Source: Lineus longissimus
Lineage: Eukaryota > Nemertea > Pilidiophora > Heteronemertea > Lineidae
NCBI RefSeq assembly: GCF_910592395.1
Contig: NC_088322.1
Coordinates: 10,723,431 to 10,783,430 of the forward strand
DNA length: 60,000 nt
Direction of reading: 5' to 3'
Below, piece after piece: positions 1-10,300 of this stretch. Within the stretch, counting starts at the first letter, position 1; each line of letters starts with the position of its first letter. Made by a program: the position numbers and the translations under genes. The notes beneath the pieces were generated by a model. That model searched no databases. It saw only the letters and a list, made by a program, of their open reading frames with translations, and was not told the origin of the DNA.

Positions 1-715
1 TGTACATGTATACTAGTAATTATTGCTGTTAGGAGTATGAAGTCGGGCGACACTTTCAAAGAAAAAAGTTGAACTTGTCTGGCACATTAATTGAAAGATT
101 GATCAATTGCGCAGTGTATTTTCACCATTTATTGTAACAAAATAATAGAGCTTGATTACCAAGAATGTTCCTTGGGGTGGTATCAATTTTGTAGTATGTA
201 CATATTTCGTGTACATGTAGCTGCTAAGTAGTATATGATTTTCTAAAAAATATAACATTATTCGTGACTACAGGTCCTGCAGGATATCATCGTTTTTATC
301 AACTCATAGTTTTGATTATGTTACCTAAATCTATCTGTGCATTGCTGGGAAAATGTATACCAGTGTAACGCTTTTGGTTGTCCCCCATATCCCAGTCAAT
401 ATTCCATGCACTGCAAAAACAGCAAAAGAGACCGTGACTTTTTTGATAACGCACTGGCTATTCGAACCGCCACGGTGCATGGGGCCATTGTTTCCGGTCG
501 TATTCGCACCGTCAGAAACAACCAATGAGAGCGCTTATTACAAATGACCCGGTTCCTTATAGCGTCCCCAAACCATAAATGGAAACACTCAGAAATGCAG
601 GTAAACACTGAAAAACGTTTACACCTGGTTTTGATTTGATTGAAAAATGGAGGCAAAAAGCATCAATTTCAATTCACGTATGATATGATTCGGTCTCCTC
701 CCAGCTCACCTCCAT

Positions 716-790
716 CCTGAGGAAATCAGGGGTTAATGTTCGCTTCTCCGGCCCTGCGCGAAGCGAACATCAACCACTGATTTCTTCAGG
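716..790. repeat. Near-perfect hairpin, about 31-bp arms
   Basis: Arm 716-747 and arm 760-790 are inverted copies (CCTGAGGAAATCAG... / ...CTGATTTCTTCAGG) around a GC-rich 12-base loop. It lies in flank 1-1020 where no exon is seen. It may be a small MITE or a structured RNA segment. Confidence 0.6.
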
Positions 791-1059
791 AATGCCTTCT
801 CTCCTGTTCGTCACCCTGATCACGATGGCGGAGCGATGGCATAGGAGTTTGCATTTCCGTATCTTGAGTTGGCTTTTGGCTATGATTAACAGGTGAAAGA
901 GATTTCCCCATTGAATTTTTCTGCGGTCTATTAAGATTCGTTTTCCGCCTCTGATGAAGCTGGAGATTAATTTCTTTGTGGTTTGATCTGCAGGTAGAAA
1001 ATAATGAACTGCGTTTTCTGGTTAAATAAAACGATCAAAGATCGCGCATTTACTCTTAC

Positions 1060-1212
1060 GAGGAGTGTTTTGATAGGTTAATCCTGTTTGACCTATGTTA
1101 TCATATTCGGTTGCTCCCATCTGATTCACCTGACGAGTATTAATATATAGAGAATAGTCTTCAGTGCAGTGCCCGCCGGTCGTTATCTTATCGTGGTCCT
1201 TCACTGCTAGCT
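1060..1212 (-). CDS. Candidate CD36-family-like exon
   Basis: Acceptor TATATCTAGCAG and donor C|GTAAGA, phase 1 to 1. The frame reads LAVKDHDKITTGG, DYSLYINTRQVNQMGATEYD, NIGQTGLTYQNTP. The spacing of YINT, MGATEYDN and LTY resembles the conserved F-x-x-x-T-G...G-x-x-x-x-W/Y-N-G...L-x-Y/W stretch of CD36-family ectodomains. Connecting exons between 1212 and 2057 could not be identified, so this could be chance. Confidence 0.3.
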
Positions 1213-2056
1213 CTGCTAGATATAAAAAGTGGTGTCGACATGGGTGTATCGGGGAAGCAAACTCTGGCGTGGGGATATCCCCTCCGCAAAATACGGCCCT
1301 GGTCATGTGGCGTTGGACTTCGCTTTGATGGTAACACCAGTAAATTTCGACTTGAGAAGTTACAATGTAATGTATGGCTCCGTATGTCCATATACAGATA
1401 GCGAGCAGCCAAGCTTGGAAGTATCACGGAAGTGTGAGTGTACGAAAGTGCGCCGTGTTAGTTTGATCACGGTGGTCTTTGTACGAAGCTCTATCTGAAA
1501 TCGCATCGTTTTCATGTTGGTGTACGAATGGTCATTCTTGCAAGTAAAATCACAGTGGCCGTGTTAGTGAACGAAAGCTTCATGCACGTCAGCATAAACG
1601 CTTCTCCTTGCAAGCGTCACACAGTGTAGGAAAGCCTCCCCTTGGAATATTCAACATCACCTCTGGATCCAAATATGTAACACCCCGACATTCCGTGAGA
1701 GTTCAGTGACTTTCAGCACCACGTATGGCGCATACGAGTAAGTGTTACGACGGAAGTCGGACATAAAAGGAGCTTCAGCATCGATAACCCATCCGTGTAC
1801 AACTCTTGAACAGGTCACGAGACGGTGGCGATGAAAATGCCTCAACAACCCAACTTGACAAACGAAAGCATCTTAAACGTAATGCAAATGCAAGTAAACC
1901 TGTTCGATATCATGCGTACTGCCTCCCGCATGAAATACAGTTCTTGCGGTTTTCCCTATATTCATTGGTACAACGTGTCGCCCAAACTATACACGATGGT
2001 ACGTTACAATAAGTCTCTATCCGCATGCTTAACTGACCCAAAAGTAAAGTTCCTAC

Positions 2057-2143
2057 CTTTAGTGTCAGACACACCACTCCGATCCCGATCACTACGAGGG
2101 TAATCCCAAGTACAATGTACCGCGCTCGTCTCCCCATCACCAT
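2057..2143 (-). CDS. Candidate first exon with N-terminal membrane anchor (CD36/LIMP-2-like?)
   Basis: ATG-initiated 29-codon frame MVMGRRARYIVLGITLVVIG, IGVVCLTLK ending at a good donor AAG|GTAGGA, phase 0. A short basic start (GRRAR) and one hydrophobic helix match the N-terminal uncleaved anchor of CD36/LIMP-2 proteins, but many type II membrane proteins look alike. The direction leads off the left edge of the window. The rest of the gene is not established. Confidence 0.4.
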
Positions 2144-2721
2144 CCTTCATGACGCAATTAAGTTACCCTTCAAACTCTTTGACCAATCCACTTGCAACCA
2201 CTTTCTCCATTAGCGCGCAAGGTAGCACTTCTTGATATCGCTGATTAACTGTAATGAATTTTCAAATCGCTCAATATCCATCCACGTCTACTGCAGAAGT
2301 AGTCCCAGAACATAATATGTTGGCACGTTAATAACTTACCAGCGAGTGAGATTGGCGTTTGATCAAAACCTTTCACAGGCATTAGACATCATTGCGTCGA
2401 TTCATTATTCAGTATTAGTAGCTCTAGTTTTAAAGAATATCAATCAAGATACACTAATAAAGGTAATGAGTTATGAACAGCCCGCTCAAAATATTGAGGT
2501 GGGTAACCCGATGTGCTTCGTTTTACGCCAGTTGTGGGGATTTTGAATCTCTCAGTAATGTGAGCTCGCAATGAGAATTAGAATACGATCTTAAGTAAGA
2601 ATCTTATAGGATTACATGAAATTTTTCATTGCATCAGTGAGTTGTGAATGAGGTTATCATCAAACCACAATCCCTCAGGATCTTTAACGAATTACGTTAA
2701 CTACAACCAGGAGTCTCGATA

Positions 2722-2949
2722 ATGAGTAAATATATCATGATTGGCTCCCCCGGGTTTGATCCTTTAACGCAATGTCCGCGGAAATTTACCGATAAGACGA
2801 ACTCCCGCTCGCGGCCATACCACACCATCTTGACTCTCAATGGATTGACATTGCTCAGCGGCCAGACAACACGTATGACCGGAGCCTACGGAGGCAATAC
2901 CGCTGGAAGTTCATTATGTACAGGACAGGACAGCCAGGTTTCGTACTAG
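2722..2949 (+). other. Short open frame with coding-like composition, unrecognised
   Basis: A 75-codon frame starting ATGAGTAAATATATC and ending TAG, more GC-rich than its surroundings. The product contains HTILTLNGLTLLSGQTT. I recognise no family and see no splice context. It may be an exon relic or chance. Confidence 0.15.
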
Positions 2950-3709
2950 TCTAGTGCCTTAATAGGTAACTCTCACAAGCTCTACGAACTGTGATGTCGT
3001 GTTATCAAATCCGAGATTACTGCTCGCCCTGCCTGCCCGAGTTGGGACTCGGAGCCTTCACTGTGTCAGCTTCCCGGTGACCAGAGGAGCACGTAAAATG
3101 GCCACAGTGATAAAGAAATGCCGTTACGCTCTGCGCCGTGAAATCAAGACATCCTTTTGGCTGTACCAACAACCTTCATCAATGATTAGCCCATAACATG
3201 CCACAACAAAAATTAGTTTTCTACCAAATTTCCAGTGGTGACGTTCTAAATGGCGATTTTAGTACAATTTCCGACGAAATAATATTCAAAATAGATCTCT
3301 GTCCCCAAATGTCTCCCTGCTCCCTACGGCCATCTTGCTCTACACTTCGTAATGGTGTAGTCATATACTCTCAGTTTATATTGATAATGAATGTTTCCAT
3401 GTCGCATAAAGAGTCAGAAAATAATGTTGATATTCCTGATACGTCAAAATAACACGAATTAACCTCTTTATGAAAGGTCAATCACATTTACAAATACTGC
3501 TGAGAACTTTTTCTTTCTTATTGATTGCAATGAAAGGCACGGTGCACAATTGAATGTGTCATAGCAAAAAACGACCTATATCAATTATCTTTGCTTCGAG
3601 AAGGTGGTAATAATGTCTCGTAAATACATGGACGCGTAGGTTGTTTTTAGAATAACATATCTAACTCTATTTGACTCGGTAGAATGTTAGTAACTTGTAT
3701 ATTTCTCTG

Positions 3710-4040
3710 TAATAATAATAATAATAATAAATTGTTATTTGTAAAGCGCCTGTATCACTTGAAACAAATGTTCACCGGCGCTGGTGAGCTCTATTGAAAA
3801 GAAGGGTCTTGAGTTCTCTGCGGAAGGTTGAGACATCCGATGTAGCTCTCAGGGTGGTGGGGGGGGGGGGGGGGGAGAGTTCCACAGTTGAGGTGCTAAA
3901 GTGGCGAATGCTCGACCTCCAAATGTTTTCAGTCTATATTTCCTACAAGTGAGAAGGTCCTGAGATTCAGCGCGTAGGTAACGAGGTGGCACGTAATGTT
4001 GTGTAAGTCTGCATCTACAGGCTCTGTTGAAAACCAAGAT
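3710..4040 (-). mobile_element. Decayed 3' end of a CR1/L2-type LINE
   Basis: On the minus strand a frame (3849-4037) reads YLRAESQDLLTCRKYRLKTF, GGRAFATLAPQLWNS. The R-x-K-T-[YF]-G-x-R-[AS]-F-x-x-x-A-P-x-L-W-N motif is the usual C-terminus of LINE reverse-transcriptase proteins. It then runs into a poly-G/C tract (3859-3875) and ends with ...GCGCTTTACAAATAAC and (TTA)n at 3710-3731, a typical LINE tail. It is a 5'-truncated, non-functional copy. Confidence 0.65.
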
Positions 4041-4665
4041 GCCACCTGGTTTTTACTTCGACTATGTAGAAGTACTGACTAACAATAACGCTTAGTCGTG
4101 TCAGAGTCTTTTGAAAGACCCCGGTCGTGCATATGGTACAGGACATCCACATACAGGGCACCACGGTAAAGAGGGTCCTACAAGTCGTCTTGTCTTGGAT
4201 GACGGGTATTTCCAGAGACATACCTTAGACGAGAAGCGGACGATAGAAAATGTTGCAATATGGTTAGAACTCCAGGCTAATTACTAATAAACTCCAGACA
4301 AAACATCCTAAATAAAAGAGACAGACAATGCGTTTGTTAGCGTCGCCTTCTAGTGACCGTTTTAATAACGAAATATGTACATTAAACTGAAAGCAAATAC
4401 ATACATATAAACATATTAACTTATTTAATTATTATTGCATAAAATCGTACTCTAATTTTTGTTTCTATATTCATTTTATTTTTGAATATTAAATAGCATG
4501 CATGAACAATCTAGTCGCATATCATAACAGCGACGTGGTCTCCCATGGGTCGGATGAAACCCTCAGGTGGCCCGATTATCAGCAGAAAAAGGATAAAGAC
4601 CGGAACTGGGGGCAGTTACTCATTGAAGGTCAGTCGCCGATAGCTCCGAGCTGAGGACAGACATT

Positions 4666-4919
4666 TCGTCGGCTCAGGGTTAACTAGTTGTGTCCGCATT
4701 TTTGTCAAATTGATTTTATCATCTTTAATTAATGCACTTTCCATGACATTTAATTACAAGTTTAAATCGTACTTGTAGCTAAACCGGTTGATGTGTAATA
4801 AACAAAAACACTCCTCAAAACAACTGCATTTCCATTGGGGTTTTGAATTTTCAATTGTGTTTTTCTCGGATCAACCAAAATGTCAGATGCAGCTTGTTAA
4901 CCCTGAGCTGACGATTTGT
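4666..4919. mobile_element. MITE-like element, inverted ends GGCTCAGGGTTAAC
   Basis: 4666-4691 and 4890-4919 are inverted copies (TCGTCGGCTCAGGGTTAAC against GTTAACCCTGAGCTGACGA). The inside is AT-rich and non-coding. Confidence 0.5.
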
Positions 4920-6042
4920 CAGCGCAGTCATTAACTATATATAAGCTAGTATTTCTATCTAACGGAAAACACTTTAGCTGGGAGCATACTATTGTAAGTG
5001 TATGAAAGATCATGTTTCAAAAAAGAAAACCAAAAGGTTTTATTTAGCACTTCATGGATTTAACATGAACCTACATTGAAATTTTCTTGTCCGAAAATGG
5101 GATGACCCAATCATGAGTATGTAGTTGACTACTAATTCAATACTAACATACATGTACCAAGATACATGCAAGGTCACAAACAATAGATGATCGCTTTTGC
5201 GCTGTGCAGGTGGCGTTTAAAGTTGAGGTTTATTGGATTCGTTGATAGATGTCAGGCTCATTATCATCATGACAAATCAAATGGTTGAAATAAAAATGAC
5301 ATTGAGATTCAACAGCAGTCCGTAGGATCGACCCATATATCGGACTATCGCGGGTCAAGCGTCATTTCACGTATTATATAACGTGCTACAGGCAGTGAGC
5401 GAAAGCATAATATTACATTAAGCTAAAAACGGGTCCCCTACGTCAGCAATAACAATACATGCAGTTAAAATAATAAGCAGTACACAAAAATATACATTTC
5501 TTTCACATAATGTTCTTCCACGACGTGGGATTTGCTGTGCATGGCTGTACAGCATTTTTGCCATAAACTGCACTTTATCAAGATGTTGTTGTTAAGTGAA
5601 CACATTTCCCAAAATCCGATGTATCTAACATCAATTTGGATAGGCAGAGGAATCGTCTACGATGAATTAGCCCACGTCGAAAATCCCAATAACTTCGTAT
5701 TCAAAGATTCTTCCCACGAATTATTTCTAACTGAAAAACTACAAAAATATTCCACCCTCTAGCCTATGCGAGGTTCAGAACCACATATAACATTACAAGT
5801 CAGAATTAGTTTCATATAGCTCATTATTACACGTCTTTAGCACCATACGGCTTCGTTGCCATACATACACTTTTTGCTTATTGAAAGATCACAAACGATT
5901 GATGGCAACGATTTCAATAATCAGTCCCACACACACCAGTAGTCGATTTCGATTTCGCTAGAAGGCAGCAGCTGTCTTGGGGGGAGAGTCGATCAGGAGA
6001 ATTGTATCATAAGTCAAAAGATGTTGCCCGTGGTATCTTAGG

Positions 6043-6252
6043 TCGAAAATCCAGACATGATACATGTACTTATAAGATTCTTAGGTAAAATCTTATTGAG
6101 TTTCGTGTACATGTGCATGTACAATCTACGCACGATTCTTACTTACATAAGATTTTAACTAAGAATCTTGTCATGAATGTTTATTTCCATTTACACGAAA
6201 CCTAATGAGATCTTAACTAAGATCTTACATGAATCTTATATGGAATTTCGAC
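6043..6252. mobile_element. MITE family A, copy 1 (ends GTCGAAAATCC)
   Basis: Terminal GTCGAAAATCC at 6043-6053 and its inverse GGAATTTCGAC at 6242-6252. The inner arms AAGATTCTTAGGTAAAATC and ...GATCTTAACTAAGATCTT are also inverted, with TTTCGTGTA on each side. 210 bp, non-coding. Confidence 0.6.
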
Positions 6253-6343
6253 ATGAGGTATCATTTTGAAAGTTTGTATGATATTCAAGATACAGGATAT
6301 ACAAGATCGCTTGCATTGTGAAATTCATCCAGAGATTACGTCA

Positions 6344-6349
6344 TTTATT
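6344..6349 (-). terminator. Possible polyadenylation signal of the LamG-WD40 gene
   Basis: TTTATT on the plus strand reads AATAAA on the minus strand, about 930 bases past the TAA. Another lies at 6180-6185, inside a MITE-like element. There is no independent evidence for either. Confidence 0.25.
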
Positions 6350-7280
6350 GGCGCGAAAATATTTTATGAAAGAAGGTTTATAATCTGCTCAAAAACTGAA
6401 TCTTTCGCGAAAAAAGCCGTACAAATTTAGTGGTTAATGTATTTATCACGCTCATTTTAGTTTATCTTGAATATCAAGAGAAATTTTTACGTCATGACTA
6501 CGAAAACTATGCTACAGTGTATGTGCATTAAAGTACATCAGATAATTAAGTCATACAAATTCAACTTTGTTCGTTCACAAGGCCTGTTTAGGTAACTTAC
6601 GCATTGGCCAAGGTACTCCTTGAACTGAAGCAAGGACCAAATGTTATACCTTGGGCAAATTCACTGGTGTCTTATTGCAGGACAAGCGTCTTCAAGATTC
6701 ATATCATGTACCTCCTATATAATATTACAGCACTCCCATCATATCCTAAGCACTGGGAAGACGTCATGTGAAGAGTCGAGGAGTTCAAAGATATCTTAAA
6801 AATATCTTTTCCTTATGTTTCACGTGATGGTGTCATGATAACCAGCCACAATCTCATTAGGCAATGTTTACATATAGGTCACACATGTCACTATAAAAAC
6901 GAACACGTCACTTCCATAGAGTAGGATACATAGGATTCACGATGTCACTTTATATCCTTGTGTCATGTCTTCAATTCAAATTACATTAAAAAAACAAGCT
7001 CGTGAAAAGTGACAAGTGACTACCTGAATCATATGTAACCCCGGCCTTCAGTACCATACTTTCATAGCACCTTAGATTCGAAGTCTACTATCGTTTGATC
7101 CAAACCAACTAGAGTCCAAATGTTCTAGTAACGTTACACTACACTGTTCATACATGTTGTAGGCTCTAGTTCAGCTGAACTCACTCGTATTAAGTCTCGA
7201 TGCATAGATGAAAATATATCGTATAAAATAGTATTTTTTTTCTATTAACTGGTTGCGAGCATTTCTACGTGATTGCGACA

Positions 7281-7355
7281 TTACGCGAATACTGCGTCGC
7301 TTCCACTACTTCCGATTGTCGGACGAGTCCGTTTTGGCACTTTCGTGTGAACAAT
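7281..7355 (-). CDS. Exon 30: basic C-terminal tail and stop
   Basis: Acceptor CGTATTTTTCAG; the frame continues in phase 0 for 24 codons and ends in TAA. It reads IVHTKVPKRTRPTIGSSGSD, AVFA. The first residues may finish the last propeller strand; KVPKRTRP is a basic patch. It was chosen because exon 29 has a strong donor and this is the nearest phase 0 acceptor with a short open frame. Confidence 0.75.
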   Translation of the reverse strand: MVHTKVPKRTRPTIGSSGSDAVFA

Positions 7356-10300
7356 CTGAAAAATACGGGAGATGAAAAGCTATGGTCGTACAGCATGAAT
7401 CAACGAAATTATACCACTAGCGTAAAAGCGCATTCTCAGGTCGGAAATCCAGATATGATATTTAGTTAAGATCATATACAGTTTAATATTCATGTACATG
7501 TTTAGTTAAGTTAAAGTCTTAAATTAAACTTGTATAAGAATCTTACGGATTTTCAACTTGGTTATCGTCTTAACAAGCGTGCGCATGTCTTTTAACCTAC
7601 CCGGTATACATTTTTTCTTACCTGTAAAATAATCAGTTTCCTTGAGTGATATTTATCTCCTAATGCTACGATCGACGACTTGTCATCACTTATTTGGACC
7701 GAGAATATGTCCATTCCCGCGTGAAAGCCCGATATTTGGTTTCCTCCTTTGGCTCGCCAAAGACGGATGGTTCCATCACGTGACCCAGATACCACGAGAC
7801 TGTGATCGTTAGATATTGCAGCACACCAGACCTGGAAAAGATAGCACGCAATGAAGTATGGTGAAATTGATAAAAACTTTCCCTTTTATCTTAACATCAT
7901 ATTGACAAAATTAACATTAATAGGTTTTACAAATGGGCTAGATGTAGGTGTAACTTTGTAAACTATTCATGCTTTGAGAATCCTTCAAGCGCTACGTAAG
8001 TACCAGCTGGTTTGGTGAGTAAATTGCTTTACGTATCATCTCGTGACGTTACCGGAGACGAATGACAACCGTATTGTTTAAAAAGGGAGTGTCGAGAGCT
8101 GACGATAAACGGAAATCACACATGATCTGTCCAAAACTTGTCCAATACTGTTAGGGCCAATTTGTCTACTAAAACTAACAAAGTCAGACACTCACATCAT
8201 CGACATGACCACGTAAAGTGTGTAGATTCTTCTCCTTTTTCATGTCCCAGACCTTGAGCGTATGATCTGCAGACGCCGACACCATATATGAGCCGTCCTT
8301 CGACACAGCTACTGCCGTCACTGGGCCAATGTGTGGGATGGTTGAGGAGCCACCTAATCGAGTGGATGTGTGAGGGCTCGCCAAGGAGAAGAGGTGACGG
8401 AGTGCCTTGCCGGTCTTTAAGCTCCATATAGTCAGCTCCCCGTCTCGAGTGCCCGTGATCGCCTCGTGTCCATCAAGAATTTGCGTACATTCCGGCTCAG
8501 CGTTGATGCTGAAGATCATGGGATCGTGAGGGTGCGGATTCGGCTTGAGATCAAAGATCAGGAAATGTGCATTCCCGTCGTAGTTACTCGAGAATCCAGC
8601 GACCACAAATTTATCGTCTTTACTGGCCCCTAAGAAGGTCACAGTGTCACAGAACCCGTCGGGGCCTGTAAAGCTTAGTTCCTTGATCGGTTCGTTGCCC
8701 ATCATGTCCCAGACCGTCAGCTGTGTAGTGTTACCAACCGTCCCGGCCAAGGCGACCCGTTCCCCATCCGACAACATGCAGCTTGCCGTGCAGATATCTT
8801 GGTAAGGCATCTCAAACGCCCGGCCAGAGACGAAGTCCCACATTTGTAGTTTCATATCCATTTTCTTCTTGTTTCTGAAGTCGGACGAGTCGATCATGGT
8901 GTCAGCTGTAACAAGGCCGGCGAGTAAGGACTCGTTAGCAGCCAGGTGGACGTCGGTTGAGCCATGGCCTGAACCTCCCATGGTACGGACAAGATCACCA
9001 GTCTGAAATCAACCGAAAATGTACATATCATATTGGCGGGTGGCGCTTATATTCAAGGAATCCCAAACGATGATTACTAATGTAATGAATGTATTATTAT
9101 TAATGTATTATTTATAATGCCTACTTACCCTCATGTCCCACACCTGAGGAGCTGATGAACCGGACCCAGTAATAACAGATCTACCATCGGCTGTCAATGT
9201 AAAACTCTCTACTCGAATCTCAGGGGCAATGGTCGTCACGCCTGCAGCTGAACCTTCCGCGATGTTGATCAGGCCGCCGTGTCCCATCGTGCCACTGCCC
9301 AAGTAAGAGCTGGACGCGGACATCAAATTACTCCCACCGTAACCACCTGCTGCCAAGTTACTCTGGTCCATCTGGTATTGAGAACTCATGTAATTTGAGC
9401 CAGACATTCCGAGTCCATATGCATCGTTTCGGGAGAACGTGCCGGCTCCACCTCCACCGCCGCCTCCGACCATTGTGTTGGTGACTGTTGTCGACTCGTG
9501 GATGTTGGTTATGTTGGAGCTCCCGCCGTATCCAGCACCAGCTCCGTAGCCGCCGGCATACCCTCCACCACCGCCACCACCTCCGGCCATAGAATGATCG
9601 TAGCTTTCCGTCTGAAATCAGGTATAACTAGATGTACAAGGCATTTTACACTGGTTATAATCACCCTTTCTATAAAAAAATGAGTAAACCTGTATGTCCG
9701 GACAAAAACCCTCTCATAACTTCACGACAAGGCATAAAAAACAAAACGTGAACGTACATGTACACATGGTGTATACGACGTGAAAGTTGGAAAACGAAAT
9801 TGTAGCTTTTATTTTGGCGGTACATATGGAAGGTTCGAAAATAAGAAGAGAACATAGGGTTGTCGGTTAACAGTGAACTAAGGCAGGTTGACAACTACAG
9901 CCATTATGACAAACAGTGCTTGAGCAAATGTAATGTACGTGTTACACTACATTTACAGAACAACACCGACAACAGAAAGCACAATAAGCTTGTTAGAAAG
10001 CACGTGTGGTTAAATAAAGCTCTGTTTATAGTTTAAGTATGACATAAGTTATTTCATCTTGTCGGCTCTTGAATATAGATGTGGATGTCCCCCATCATGC
10101 TCCTTACCATCATGGTGGAGCTTCCACCCGCGTAACCACCGCCGCCGGCATAAGAACTACCCCCACCAACAAAAGCACTACCGCCATCAACGTAGGCGGC
10201 ACCGCCTCCGCCAGCACGGGCTGAGCCACCTCCGCCGGCAGCGTACGTTGTGGTCGTGGTATTCTCAACCACGGCGCTTCCTCCGCCAATGAATGTTGCG

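Larger units (their letters stand above)
2144..7280. other. Gene-poor stretch between the left-edge candidate gene and the LamG-WD40 gene
   Basis: No exon could be supported on either strand. It contains the LINE relic, two MITE-like elements (4666-4919 and 6043-6252) and probably the 3'UTR of the large gene at its right end. Confidence 0.5.
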
